A stretch of DNA of 64,000 nucleotides, from NCBI GenBank assembly GCA_027405735.1, contig JAPEHQ010000017.1, forward strand, positions 565,501-629,500. The letters run 5' to 3'. This DNA comes from Mucor racemosus (lineage: Eukaryota; Mucoromycota; Mucoromycetes; Mucorales; Mucoraceae). The translations under genes were made by a program, and so were the position numbers. Below are positions 1 through 11,583 of this stretch, piece by piece. Below the pieces are notes generated by a model. The model was not told the origin of the DNA and did no database searches. It was given only the letters and a program-made list of their open reading frames with translations. Each line of letters opens with the position of its first letter. Position 1 is the first letter of the stretch.

Positions 1-1973
1 CTTTGAACGGTTTAATTGTTGGTGATGCTGATTTCAGTCAATTGAATTTTGCAGTCTTTGGTATGGGTGATAGTCATTACTGGCCTCGTGAAGAAGATGC
101 CATGTTCTATAACCGTCCTGGTAAACTTATTGATGCCAAGCTTGAAACTTTGGGTGCCAATCGTCTTGTTGAAATTGGTTTGGGTGATGATCAAGATGCT
201 GATGGTTTTGAAACTGCTTTAGGTCTCTGGCAACCCGAGTTCTGGAAGGCTCTTGGTGTTAAGGATGTTGGTGCTGAAGATGATGAGCCCAAATTGACTG
301 ATGATCAAATGAAGATTAACTCTAACTATCTTCGTGGTACTATTGCCGAAGATCTTTTGGATGAATCTACTGGTGCTATCAATGAAATTAACGGCAAATT
401 GCTTAAATTCCATGGTTCTTATGGTCAAGATGATCGTGATATCAGAGAAGAGCGTAAGAAGATGGGTCTCGAGAAGGCTTTCAGTTTCATGATTCGTGTT
501 CGTATGCCCGGTGGTGTTTCTACCCCTGAGCAATGGCTTATTATGGATGAATTAGCTGACACTCATGCTAATGGTGCTATTAAATTAACTACTCGTCAAG
601 CTTTCCAACTTCACGGTATCTTGAAGAAGAACCTTCGTTCTACTATTCGTGGTATTAACCACTCCCTTCTTTCTACTCTTGCTGCTTGTGGTGATGTCAA
701 TCGTAACATTATGATTACTCCTGTTACTGAAATTCCTGAAGTTCATGCTCAAGTTCAACAATTCGGTATGGAAATCATGGAACATTTGGCTCCCAAGACT
801 ACTGCTTATCATGAAATCTGGTTAGCTGATGAACAAGTTGCTGGTAATGCTGTTCAAGACTTTGAACCCATCTATGGTCCTACTTACTTGCCTCGTAAAT
901 TTAAGATTGTTATTGCTGTTCCTCCCAACAACGATGTTGATATCTTTGCTCATGATTTGGGTTACATTGCTATTGTTGATGAGAACAAGAAGGTCATTGG
1001 TTACAACGTTACTATCGGTGGTGGTATGGGTATGACTCATGGTAACAAGAAAACTTATCCTCGCCCTGCAAATTTGGTCGGTTATGTTCCTGCTGAATTA
1101 GCTGTTGCTTGTGGTGAAGCTGTTATGACTACTCAAAGAGATTATGGTGATCGTACCAACCGTAAGCATGCTCGTTTCAAGTACACTATCGATACTCATG
1201 GTTTGGACTTTATCAAGAATGAAATTGAAACTCGTATGGGTACCAAGTTTGAAGAAGCCAAGCCTTATGTATTCGCTGACAATGCTGATCGTTATGGTTG
1301 GACCAAGGGTATTGAAGACAAATGGCATTTCTGTATGTTTATCGAGAATGGTAAGATCAAGGATTGGCCCGACTTCCAACCCAAGACTGGTCTCAAGGAA
1401 CTTGCTAAATGGCACAAGGGTGAATTCCGTCTTTCTCCTAACCAACATCTTGTTATTGCTAACGTCCCTGAAGCTGATTTGGAAAAGACTAAGGCTCTTT
1501 TAGCTAAATACAAGATGGATAATTTGTCTTTCTCTGGTCTTCGTTTGAATGCTATGGCTTGTGTTGCTTTACCTACTTGTGGTCTTGCTATGGCTGAATC
1601 CGAGCGTTACTTGCCTACTTTGGTTGGTCTTTTAGAAAACTCAATTGAAGCTGCTGGTCTTAAGGAAGATGCTATTACTATTCGTATGACTGGTTGTCCT
1701 AATGGTTGTGCTCGTCCTTATCTTGCTGAAATTGCTTTTGTTGGTAAGGCACCTAATGCATACAATGTCTATCTTGGTGGTGGTCATCAAGGTCAACGTT
1801 TGAACAAATTATACAAGGAAAGTTTACGTGAAGAAGAAATCTTGGCCGAGATTAATCCTATCATTAAGCGTTATGCTTCTGAACGTCTCTCTGGTGAACC
1901 ATTTGGTGATTTCGTCATTCGTGCTGGATACGTCAAGGAGACCATCACTGGTATGGATTTCCATGAACTCTAA
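1..1973 (+). CDS. MET5: Sulfite reductase hemoprotein (beta) subunit, 5'-truncated by window edge
   Basis: Cytosolic assimilatory sulfite reductase, which reduces sulfite to sulfide with electrons passed on from NADPH for cysteine and methionine synthesis. The frame is open from the first bases, so the true start lies upstream; about 656 residues are visible and the gene ends at TAA 1971-1973. The first ~85 visible residues look like the end of a flavodoxin-like domain (FGMGDSHYWP...LGLWQPEFW), as in fungal Met5, followed by the two ferredoxin-like and siroheme/4Fe-4S halves. The four cluster/siroheme cysteines are present as C-X5-C (visible residues 520 and 526, ACVALPTC) and C-X3-C (565 and 569, GCPNGC). 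No intron is seen. Codon use is strongly biased (GGT, GCT, CTT, AAG), suggesting high expression. Family assignment is firm; the use of the yeast name is by homology. Confidence 0.95.
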   Translation, partial: LNGLIVGDADFSQLNFAVFGMGDSHYWPREEDAMFYNRPGKLIDAKLETLGANRLVEIGLGDDQDADGFETALGLWQPEFWKALGVKDVGAEDDEPKLTDDQMKINSNYLRGTIAEDLLDESTGAINEINGKLLKFHGSYGQDDRDIREERKKMGLEKAFSFMIRVRMPGGVSTPEQWLIMDELADTHANGAIKLTTRQAFQLHGILKKNLRSTIRGINHSLLSTLAACGDVNRNIMITPVTEIPEVHAQVQQFGMEIMEHLAPKTTAYHEIWLADEQVAGNAVQDFEPIYGPTYLPRKFKIVIAVPPNNDVDIFAHDLGYIAIVDENKKVIGYNVTIGGGMGMTHGNKKTYPRPANLVGYVPAELAVACGEAVMTTQRDYGDRTNRKHARFKYTIDTHGLDFIKNEIETRMGTKFEEAKPYVFADNADRYGWTKGIEDKWHFCMFIENGKIKDWPDFQPKTGLKELAKWHKGEFRLSPNQHLVIANVPEADLEKTKALLAKYKMDNLSFSGLRLNAMACVALPTCGLAMAESERYLPTLVGLLENSIEAAGLKEDAITIRMTGCPNGCARPYLAEIAFVGKAPNAYNVYLGGGHQGQRLNKLYKESLREEEILAEINPIIKRYASERLSGEPFGDFVIRAGYVKETITGMDFHEL

Positions 1974-2504
1974 AAAAAAAATATTTATATAGTCTATTTA
2001 TTTCGCTTTCTTCACATTTGTATAATAAAATACCAAATAATTATAATTCTAGAAAAATATTTTAGCAGTGCTTGTTTCAGGAATTTTTACGCCTTCAGTT
2101 CACATAATTTTATGTAATATGTACTAAATTAAAATGATTGTTAAATGCTACTCCTTCGTTTGTATATTTTTTTTTTTTTTTTTTTCATTGTTGCTCATAG
2201 GAAAATGTTGACATTTAACAAAAATAAACTCAATGTAGCATCTCGGTTAATTTTGACAGCCGCAATGGATCATCTGTATTTTCCAAATCATAGAATGCAC
2301 ATACAGGAGCGCCATTACACTAGGTTGTTGCTTAAATATCAAGTGTAACATTAGTATAAATTTGTACCTGGGTATCACAAATTTATAAAGGGAAAAGATC
2401 TATTCAAAAACGGGGAGTTAAAGATTCGAGGAGCAAATCTTATTGTTGTAAATTACTACCCTTCTTTTCTTTCTTTTTTCATTTATTGTTGTATATAATA
2501 CACA
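1974..2504. other. Intergenic, UTRs
   Basis: Noncoding AT-rich sequence holding the 3' UTR of the sulfite reductase gene and the promoter and 5' UTR of the next gene. It contains a T-run near 2167-2185 and a CT-rich stretch just before the ATG at 2505. Nothing else was recognised. Confidence 0.6.
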
Positions 2505-3293
2505 ATGTCACTTGCAACAACAACAGTAGCTGAAACTACTAACAATAATCTACCAAATACAACGATTCACCCATTTGGTACCATGCAAGATAGTAGTAGC
2601 GATGTTTCTAAATTCACAGAAAGAGATCCCCTCATCACTCCACCACCGACAATTTGGACAAAGTTTAATGGAAGATTTAAATTTGGCAAATTCATTCTTT
2701 TAGTAACAGGTGTATTAGGCATTTTTACTGTCATGTTGATTGTGTTGGGAACATTGGGTGTATTTAAAAATAAGAGATATAGAAATGAGGTGGGTATATC
2801 TATTGGCAAATCAAAATATAAAGGTGATAGTAGAGGATCTTGGGCAAATAATGATATTAGCGGTGAAGGAGATGGTACATATTATGATCCAGGTGTTGGA
2901 TTAACAGCATGTGGTACTTCTTTTACGGCTTCTGATTATATTGTTGCGATGGTATAATATTTAACAGAAAGGAGAGTAAAACGATCAAATCATTAATGTT
3001 ACAAACTTGTAGAATGCCTATGATTTTGGTGAGTCAGATAATCCAAACGAAAGCCCTGTTTGTGGTTCTTGTATTATCGTAACAGGCCCCAATGGAAGTC
3101 AAAAGGCTCAAGTTCAAGATATTGTAAGAGCTATATCACAAAATATCGCAAATATAAGTAATTAAATTAACCTATATTATAGTGTCCTGCTACTGGTTGC
3201 GGACGAGGATCTGTTGATTTGACACCAGCTGTTTTCAATAATATTGGAAACATTGATGAAGGAAGAATCCCAATTAGTTGGAAAGCTTGTTAA
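2505..3293 (+). CDS. Membrane-anchored double-psi beta-barrel (RlpA/expansin-like) protein
   Basis: Three exons (2505-2951, 3013-3123, 3183-3293) joined by introns of 61 and 59 nt give about 222 residues. The N-terminus is a ~63-residue Thr/Ser/Asn/Pro-rich segment, then one hydrophobic segment (about residues 64-90, FILLVTGVLGIF...) followed by basic residues, suggesting a type II membrane protein. The C-terminal part reads GEGDGTYYDPGVGLTACG, VCGSCIIVTGPNG and CPATGCGRGSVDLTPAVFNNI...GRIPISWKAC. This is the typical RlpA-like double-psi barrel with paired cysteines and the closing GxIxxxW element found in small secreted fungal expansin/barwin-like proteins. A role in cell-wall binding or loosening is inferred. 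Most fungal relatives are secreted; the membrane anchor here is less usual. Confidence 0.85.
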
Positions 3294-4719
3294 AGCTATA
3301 TATACAATGAAAAAAGATTTGGCTTATATATATTATCTATACTTTTTATTGCATATTATTTATTACCTATTACTATTTAATACTATTTCAATTACTCCCT
3401 CATTACTACTTATTATTGCATTATATATACATTACAAATTAAAAATTCATCAAATAGCTTTTATTTTTATGAATTTTCTTATAACTTGGATTTGATTGGC
3501 ATGTAATTAAGAAATGCTGCTTTAAAATGCAATGATTTGCAAGAAGGATGGCCTTTTGTGGTTCACTAGCCAGTTCAAAATTTTATTGTACATACTTTAT
3601 TTCTTACATTCTAAATGTGTCACGTTTCATTATCTCTAGATGAAAAAACGTTAGTTTTTGTAGATACTATTCGAATGTAGTGGCCCGTACAGCTCCATGG
3701 TTGTAAAATTGTTAAAATCAAAGTTGAATGTCCAAAGTTTTTGAAAAAAAATATATGTGAAACACGTTGCACTACAACTTTGATTATGCATAAAAAAATG
3801 TTTATTTATTAATGTCAGTAGTTGCCATTGTAATATATACTGGTTTTGGCTGATTTAGCACTATTTCTCGTTTGAAATGGTCCGCTAAGCTACAAACGCC
3901 CATTCGAAAAAAAAGTGCGCGTTTTATTCCTATGATTTAACTAACAAATCAATGGATGTTAAAATTTTAATTCTACACATTTTTGAGGACATCTCTACGA
4001 AAAATCAATATTTCGAAGAAATTTAAATTGGGACCTAGAGAGCTCAACGAGGTTGACGACATGAATGTAAAAAAATTCTGCACAATTTAACGAATATTTT
4101 GGAATATATTACGAAAATGTCAAAAAAATGAAATAAAAAAATAGATGCCCAGAATTTTTCAAGCTCCGATATGTTAAAGAGAATTTTAAAACAAGTTTTA
4201 TTATAAAAAAGTCTTTGGGTATCTTAAGTTTTTGCAGAGATATTAAGGCTCAAAGTTTCAATTTTTCGTATTTAAGCTGTAAAAACCAAAGTTGGAAGAA
4301 AAAATTATCGGTTTTTCCAAATTTATTCGACAGATGCTATAGTGATAATCTGTAGACAATTAATTGTTATTTGTAGCCTTTAAAAAGTTGTATCCGATGA
4401 AAATAATTTTAATAAGAGGTTTTTACTATTTTGTTATGAAAATCGCTCAAAATCGTGATTTTTGGATGGGGGTTGGGGTCAAAAAACAAGAGTACACCTT
4501 CAAATCTTCATTACTCCTTGAAAAATTAATTTTTTTTGAAAAAACTAAAAATGGATCTATATATATTGCTGCTCGCAATTATTTTTATGGAACTGACATT
4601 TTGTTTGATAACTTACTGGAAAATGATATTAATAATTTATACGTTTTTGGTGTGTTTTATGGGGTAAATCCTTTGAATTGTTATTTTGGCTCTATTTGTA
4701 TCTAACAAATAATATACCT
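3294..4719 (+). repeat. Dispersed AT-rich repeat, family A copy 1 (core about 3650-4719)
   Basis: No gene is supported here. From about 3980 to 4250 the sequence matches, with divergence, the same-strand stretches at 9520-9800 and 59150-59440 and the reverse strand near 44300-44560. Shared landmarks are ATCTCTACGAAAAATCAATA, the phrase GACATGAATGTAAAAAAA, and a GCAGAGATATTAAGGCTCAAA-like block. The boundaries are uncertain; the right end is cut by the inverted-repeat element starting at 4720. A 113-codon open frame at 4364-4705 resembles no family known to me and is probably chance. Confidence 0.6.
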
Positions 4720-5417
4720 ATAATATAGACAAAAAACTTTTATTATAATTGCAAGTAATGCTTAATAAAATCAATAATAGATATGCTTGTTTTTCTGATA
4801 TTCCTATAATTTTTTGAACGGCTATATCTCCGCAAAAGAAATAGCTAAAAAAATATGAATAGCATCATAGTTATTGCAGCATTAACTTGTATCAGAATCC
4901 ACTCTTATCTCAGCACATGAAAAAATTTATGGGAAAAATGTTGGAGATCTGATTTTTAGGAAAAAAATCCATTTTAACTTGTGGAGTGTAACTTTCTTAC
5001 TTTATGGAGTGTAACTTTTTTAATTCATGGAGTGTAACCTTTTTGACTGATGCCTCTCAACCCCTTATGGTATTGAGTATTTGCCCCTTCAAGTCGACCC
5101 AAATTACTTCAAAATGTTTCAAATAATGATATTTTAATATTTCCCAATCGATGAATAAAGTTTGCCCAAAATTAAAGTTTTTTAACATATGGCAACTATT
5201 ATTAAAAACGTCATTTAAACTGTTTAATACAGTATATAAGATGCTTTTTTAATCAATTAATTGTACAAAATTTTGGATGTTTCCTGAAAGCTATATATAA
5301 ACAAGGGTTTTATAATTTATTAATACAGACTGATTTGTTATGTGGTCGAACTGTAAATAAACTTAAACGAGCGATCGAATATGTTAAATATTCAATGAAG
5401 GTTTGGTTAATCAAGAC

Positions 5418-6499
5418 TGCAGTAAACGACGAAGTTATTTACTAAAATAAAAAAAATATAAAAATAAAAGCAATAGAAATACAATTATAATCAGCTAAAG
5501 ATTTTATGACAAAAGATTTCTGAAGAGTTAAAATAATTGAAAAGTATAAGGGTATTTATAGTGATTTGTGATTTATCAAAATATGTTTAGGTTAAATAAA
5601 GTTAGAAATTTAATCAAGTAAAGAGATATCGTTTATTGGAATGAAATTAATAGGGTTTATATACTATTTGATTTGGGGAATTAATGATGTGATAATGTAG
5701 TTTAGATGTTATTTAATAGCAATGTGTCATGTTGGTATATCATGTTGGAATATCGCACTGGCGTATTATGCTTTTGTACCATGCTTCTATACCATGCCTC
5801 TATACCATGCTTTTAGGAGCATTGTATAGTTAATATTTAATTAAGGAACTTCCGGTTCCAGATCTGTTGTTGTTTACTTTTTTGGATTTGACATGATCCG
5901 GTTTAAGAATGATACATCAATTTGGAGAACTTGGATACCATCAGACTTGAATGGATGTATATTTAGTAATCTTCCAGTTTTGAGTATATTGTTATTGATT
6001 TGATATTTTAAGGGGTAAATCGTGTAGAGCATTGACCATAAGGGATTGTATGTCAAGTGTGACAATATCGACCTTTTGGGAAATGGTTGTTTTGTTTATT
6101 TCTGTTATATCTATTTTATGTAACCTTGATTTTTAAGGAATAGTTTTTATATGCTTGAATCTTATTTATATTGATAGTGCAACTTCAATATAGATGACTA
6201 GTTGACTGAATTGATATTCTTGTTTATTATTATTATTGATTTGGATAAAATCCTGTTTTGATATATATGTCATTTGTGTAATTGATTGCGCCGTGATCAA
6301 GGGTGCTATCATCTACACGACATGTATGGTTCAAAAAAGGTATTTCATATTTTTAGCATGCATTTGTTATTGTGTTCAATTGAAGCGTTTGTTTATTATT
6401 GTTGTTCACATTTCAAGTGGCATCATATCTTATGAGCGACACTTGGAATTTAGGTTTTTTTATTTTTATCAAGCGTTTTTAGTATGTAATTCCACTGCA
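5418..6499 (+). mobile_element. Solo LTR, long form of the Ty3/gypsy LTR family
   Basis: It begins TGCAGTAAACGACG and ends TAATTCCACTGCA (TG...CA), flanked by the 5-bp direct repeat AAGAC (5413-5417 and 6500-6504). The mirror arm of the host element near 7494-7515 preserves the uninterrupted sequence (ATCAAGACTTTGTA on the reverse strand), confirming insertion. It is homologous end to end to the 727-bp LTRs at 45414, 51451, 52513 and 57248, but has about 356 extra bp (about 5569-5924) between two ATTTG repeats. Short open frames inside it are not credible genes. Confidence 0.85.
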
Positions 6500-7863
6500 A
6501 AGACTTTGTAGATTATTAAAATCAACGTAAAAAGTACCGTCTATTAGAATAAATTAGATTTGCTTGAGTTTATATAGCTATTGAAATTATGTAATTAGAT
6601 CTAATGGACAGGGAGATTATTATTAATCGATGAATGTGAATGATAATATAATTAGAATAAACATATGGATATTGTGTGTATATATTGGAATTATACTTAC
6701 TGTATATGATTCAATAGTAGCATAGTGATGATAGATATATGAAATGTAACCTTGTTTGATTTGCATGTTGATCATGGTTTCATAAATGTTCTAAATTGGT
6801 CATTCGGTAATCCCTAATTTTGATAGATTAGCCAGAAATCGTTTTTGACATTGTTGCATCCACAGATACTGGGTGCATTCCTTGGTTAAGATTACGACAC
6901 AGTTTGATATGTTAAGTTCTACATTGCTGTGTATTATGTTATGAAGCTCCGTGTATTCAGGAATATGGAACTAGTGTGCGTCACCTAGACTTGATTGGAT
7001 ATATGTATATATATAAATAGACTCATTTAAACAGGTCATATAATTAGAGAATGTGAATATAAAAGAAGATGGTTCGATCTTATAATAAAGTTCTTTAGTT
7101 TTAGTGTGCTCTTTCATTTTATAACAATTTTCCTTTATTTTTATTAAATAATTTAGTACGTATTTTAGCTTTGAGATTGATATAATCTCCTGGCGTAACA
7201 GACATGATCTATCAGAATTACAAAATTCCATATATTGGAGGCCTTTGACAGATCTAGTAAGGTCTATTGTTCAATAACTAGTTCCTTTTATCTAGGAACT
7301 AATATTAAAACATAACTTATAGCAATTAGCAACATTCCTACTGAAACATAACAACATATGATATCCATACACATTTATCGATCAATAATAATCTCCCTGT
7401 CCATTAGATCTTTTTAAATAATTCCAATAGCTATAGTTATAAACCCAAGCAAATTTAATTCATTCTAATAAACGGTACTTTTTACGTTGATTTTAATAAT
7501 TACAAAGTCTTGATAAATCAAACCTTCATTGAATATTAACATCTTCTATCGCTCGTTTAAGTTTATTTAAGTTTAATCTCATAACAAATCAGTCTGTATT
7601 AATAAATTATAAAAACCTTGTTCATATATAGCTTTCAGAAAACATCCAAAATTCGTACAATTAATTGATTAAAACATCTTATATACTGTATTAAACAGTT
7701 TAAATGACGTTTTTAATAATAGTTGCCATATGTTAAAAAACTTTAATTTTGGGCAAACTTTATTCACCAATTGGGAAATATTAAAATATCATTGTTTGAA
7801 ACATTTTGAAGTAATATAGGTCGACTGGAAGGGGTAAATACTCAATGCCATTAGGAGTTGAGA

Positions 7864-8108
7864 TGTTATGTCAATATCATATCCTAGGTCGCACATTCAA
7901 GGTCGCAGTCAATATTCGGTATTATAGTAAATCAACAGGTGTCCACGTTGAGTCACATGCGTCTTAGTAAATTGATGTAATGTTCTTAGATAGTAATTCT
8001 GTGTAATAGTTATAATGAAAAGTATATAAATACATCTTCTGGATGTATTATTAATAAAAAGTGTAATATTTTGGCAAGATTATTTCTTAAGACCGTTTTG
8101 ACATTTCA
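7864..8108. mobile_element. Solo LTR, 245 bp (TGTTATGTCAATA family)
   Basis: A TG...CA segment (TGTTATGTCAATATC to GACATTTCA) flanked by the perfect 5-bp direct repeat TGAGA at 7859-7863 and 8109-8113. The sequence is absent from the matching position of the other arm of the inverted-repeat element. Diverged relatives lie at 45045-45277 and, inverted, at 58441-58673. The internal 'aatatatctcctggatatat'-like and 'taataaaaagtgtaatattttg' blocks are shared among copies. No internal retrotransposon coding region of this family was found in the window. Confidence 0.75.
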
Positions 8109-8425
8109 TGAGACATCAGTCAAGAGAGCTACACTCCATAAATCAAGAAAGTTACACTCCACAAGTTAAAATGGATTTTTTTTCCTAAAAATCAGATCTC
8201 CAACATTTTTCCCATAAATTTTTTCATGTGCTGAGATAAGAGTGGATTCTGATACAAGTTAGTGCTGCAATAACTATGATGCAATTCATATATTTTTAGC
8301 TATTTCTTTTGCGGAGATATAGCCGTTCAAAAAATTATAGGAATATCAGAAAAACAAGCATATCTATTATTGATTTTATTAAGCATTACTTGCAATTATA
8401 ATAAAAGGTTTTTGTCTATATTATA

Positions 8426-10260
8426 GCACTACGAAAAAAAAACCTCTTAATTCTCTTAATTGTGCCACATTAAGGAAAATAAGAAAATTTTCACTGCTTA
8501 TTTTTGTATCAGTATTCATGTATTCATAAATATAAAATTGCACAGCGCAGTAAGCCATATAGATGCATTTTCGCGATGATTTTCTCAACACACAACAGGC
8601 TTCGGAAATTGCCCTTTGAGACTAGCATGTCCAAGGTGTGTACCTACTCTCATGTAAAGTTGGAAGTTATTAGAATCAAAATTCGCTGAGACAAGGTTTT
8701 TGTTGTAGATTTTTTACGGTTGTAAAAGTAGATTTCAGATGGTTTTTAAATGGGTTTCGAATGTATTCACGCAATATTGAGTTGAATTATGTAAAATATT
8801 CAAAGATATACCTTTTTATTTTATAGGGTATGGATATCTCCCGGAAAATAGAACTATCAATATCAGAATATAAGTGCATTGGCCAAACATTGACCAAAAT
8901 AGACCAAGATTGACCTAAAATTGATTATAAAAAATTGAACACCTAAATCGAGGTAGTAATTTTTTGTATGTACAAGATAGATCCAACTCTAAGCTACACT
9001 GAAGTTTTTGTTTCAGCGAAAAATATTGGTTTTTCATCGAGATAATCAAAATAATAGTTCCCACCACAGCTTAAAATTAAACTTATTATAGCGGGGCTCC
9101 AAAATTGATTTGTTGAAATGATTGAAAAATGATTCAAAAAAACAAAATCGCTTAATGGCCCATGAACTGCAAAGTAAGTAGACCTAGTGTATTAAATGTT
9201 TTTTGTACAATATTAGGTTCTGCATCCATCGAAACAAAATTTAAACAAATATTTCCTAAGAAATTTTGCGCAAAATGCAATTGAAATTTTAGAGGTTTTT
9301 TGAAGATATACATCACTTTTTTTAAATATATTTCAAATATGAGTCATGACAATGATGCACAAAACAGTTATCTATTGATCGCGCCATTGCTGAACTTTTT
9401 AGCTGCATTTACCGTAGAGAAAACGAGATTTTTGTTAATTTTTTTTCAAATTCAGAATTTGGAATGAGGTTCCACAAGGGAAAAATGGAAGCTAGAAATG
9501 AAGGTATCTTTTTGTACACATTTTTGAGGATATCTCCACGAAAAATCAATATTTTGAAAAAAAACTAAATTGGGTCTGAGAGAGCTCAACGAGCTTGATG
9601 ACATGAATGTAAAAAAACTGTTGCTCAATTTAACCAATATTTTGAAACCTACTATAGAAATGCCAAAAAAATGAAAAAAAATAAAAGTGCTCAGAATTTT
9701 TTTATATTGAAATATGTTATAGAGCACTTCAAAACAAGTAAGTTTCATTATTAGAAAGTGGTAGTATAGCTTAATTTTTTCTAGAGATATGAAGCCTCAA
9801 AGTTTTCAATCTATTAGCAGTGAAATACGCGTAAAAGATCTGAAACCTTAACACTGAAAAATTAATATCAACTGCAAAAAATAGGATATTTTCGGATACT
9901 CGTTTTTGAATTAAAGTTGAACATCTCAGGTACATCGACATATTATTTTTTTCTTGGTTTTATTTAGTATAAAAAAAAGTTGCGCATGGATAAAAAGTTG
10001 TACCCAGTTTTTTTTTAAAAAAAAGCAGTCGATTTTACGCATTTTTGAGTTTTTCGCGGGTTATATACAAATTAGTTACAGGGACAGATAGCATTACATG
10101 GTGAAATTCACTTCTTTTTATAGTCTATGTATCTCAAAGCTTAAAAACCACGCAGTATAATCAAACTTTTATGACATATCAATACATAATTTTTTTTATG
10201 CCTTTCGTAAAGTATGGTAAAATATGAATTGCACAACGTTTAGAATAAATATTGATGCAA
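8426..10260 (+). repeat. Dispersed AT-rich repeat, family A copy 2 (core about 9160-10120)
   Basis: This is the fullest separate copy of family A. It aligns in order with the right palindrome arm 58800-59680: GTGTATTAAATG, AAATTTTGCGCAAAATGC, GCCATTGCTGAAC, CGTAGAGAAAACGAG, ATCTCCACGAAAAATCAATA, GACATGAATGTAAAAAAA, TAGAGATATGAAGCCTCAAA and CAACTGCAAAAAATAGGATA. Divergence is substantial. No transposase, reverse transcriptase or credible long frame is visible. The 98-codon reverse frame at 9452-9748 is repeat-derived. Confidence 0.65.
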
Positions 10261-11021
10261 GAAAAAAATGTATAATTTAATACAGAAACTTGTTAAATTA
10301 AATCACATATAAAAACTGAAGAAAACTTTTATTTAACATCAATATTTTGTCCTATTTATATATAATTCTATATTATAATTATCCATTAGATTAGTATTGG
10401 GTTAATTATATCTTTCTGATATTCTATGTCAGATTATTCTGTTTACTTTAGTAACACAGCACATTTAATTTGAGCTTATTTCGTACAGCTAAATGCAACA
10501 AGTGGACATGTCTCACATATCCCGCTTCCTGGATCTTACTTTAGAATAATAAGAACAATTAGGAATGTTGTAACAGGTCAGTTAACTGACTTCTTATCAG
10601 TAAGGATTACAAATCAAAAGGTTAACTATCTTACAAATAACTATATTTTTCGTGAATAAAGTCAGTTTCTGTGTTATCATATCTAGCATAATTACATGAT
10701 ATAGAGCAAAAATAACAGAATTTTCTTTACAATAACCTGTGGACGCAACAATATAACCGATTACTATAAACAAAATAATGCTTCAATGTTTTTTATTCGT
10801 GAACTTTATGTAGTCTATTAGAGCAATATGGATATGATTTATTGAAAAATTTAGTCAGTCCATACATTTTATGTAGTGGGTAAATTTCACACAAAGAATG
10901 CCCACAGGATGGCATTATACTTATAGATCTGTATCGAGATTAATTTCATTTATACACACAAGGATATACACTAGGAGGAAGCTTTCAAGATATAATTTTA
11001 CAAATTTATTTTTTACAAAAT
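10261..11021. other. Intergenic, no recognised gene
   Basis: AT-rich sequence downstream of the CAP gene. The only notable structure is a 14-bp perfect palindrome, GTCAGTTAACTGAC (10577-10590), next to TGTTGTAACAG. This might be an LTR edge, but no direct repeat supports that. Confidence 0.5.
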
Positions 11022-11583
11022 CTATGGTTTGAGAACATTCTTTTTATATTCGCCATAGTAGTTTCCAGGAGGACTGTAATCACAGACATAGTAAGTTGCC
11101 TTCAAATTAGAACAATAGGTAGCAGCACAACCAATTTCAGTAGTGCCCTTCCAGACAACTTGAGTGAAGTGGCCAGTGACTTTACCAGAAAGAGATTGAC
11201 CACTAGCATAATCATAACCTGAAACTTCATTGTACCAAGCATCGACAACAGCTTTCATGGAAGGATAGCCATAAGCAATGTTTTGACCGGTTCCTTTCAT
11301 CTATTTTGTATTAAGTTAATTGACTGTATATGTTTGGCAAAGAGAATATAATACTTACAACATTGTGACCCCAGACACAAGAGGTAGTAACTGTTCTAGC
11401 ATGCTCTGCTAGTTTGACACTCCATTTGACTTTGGGAACATGATGCTTGGTTCTGTATTTATTATGAGCAGCCAAGGCTTGTGATTTAACAGTGGTTTGA
11501 TTAGTAGGAGCAGCCAAGACAGCTTGGACAGCAATGAGAGCAATAAGAGCAATGAACTTGAAGAGAGATGATGATGCGACCAT
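11022..11583 (-). CDS. Secreted CAP-superfamily (PR-1/Pry-like SCP) protein
   Basis: Two exons on the minus strand (11583-11359 and 11300-11022) with a 58-nt GTAAGT...TAG intron encode 167 residues. A signal peptide is clear (FKFIALIALIAVQAVLAAP, residues about 8-26). The CAP/SCP fold follows: AHNKYRTKHHVPKVKWSVKLAEHA, CVWGHN, GTGQNIAYGYPS, GKVTGHFTQVVWKGTTEIGCA and YVCDYSPPGNYYGEYKKNV, all typical of fungal Pry proteins. The usual GEN(L/I)A glutamate reads Gln here (GQNIA); the two histidines (WGHN, HFTQ) are kept. Fungal relatives are secreted and bind sterols or fatty acids. Length is short but complete for a single CAP domain. The gene faces away from the RalGAP gene across a 961-bp shared promoter region. 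Confidence 0.93.

Larger units (their letters stand above)
4720..8425. mobile_element. Inverted-repeat (foldback-like) element with nested solo LTRs
   Basis: The ends TATAATATAGACAAAA (4720) and TTTTGTCTATATTATA (to 8425) are inverted copies. The inverted repeat runs inward with moderate divergence to about 6660 on the left and 7365 on the right. Shared blocks include the triple 'gtggagtgtaact' motif near 4980-5035 (mirrored at 8125-8160) and the 'cataaagtttgcccaaaatta' region. The left arm is interrupted by a solo LTR (5418-6499), the right arm by a smaller solo LTR (7864-8108). The roughly 700-bp centre (6660-7365) has no recognisable transposase. It could be a non-autonomous DNA transposon with long terminal inverted repeats (TA-type ends) or a foldback element. 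Confidence 0.65.

Noticed and set aside
4364..4705. 113-codon open frame with Phe/Tyr/Asn-rich product
   Set aside because: It lies in a repeat whose other copies do not keep the frame open.
5874..6511. Recurring 60-100 codon frames in the LTR sequences (also at 45487, 45877, 51524, 51914, 52976, 57209)
   Set aside because: They recur only because the LTR recurs; an LTR of this class does not normally code for protein and no domain is visible.
10565..10690. Possible solo LTR starting TGTTGTAACAG and ending near GTTATCA
   Set aside because: No flanking direct repeat and no second copy in the window.
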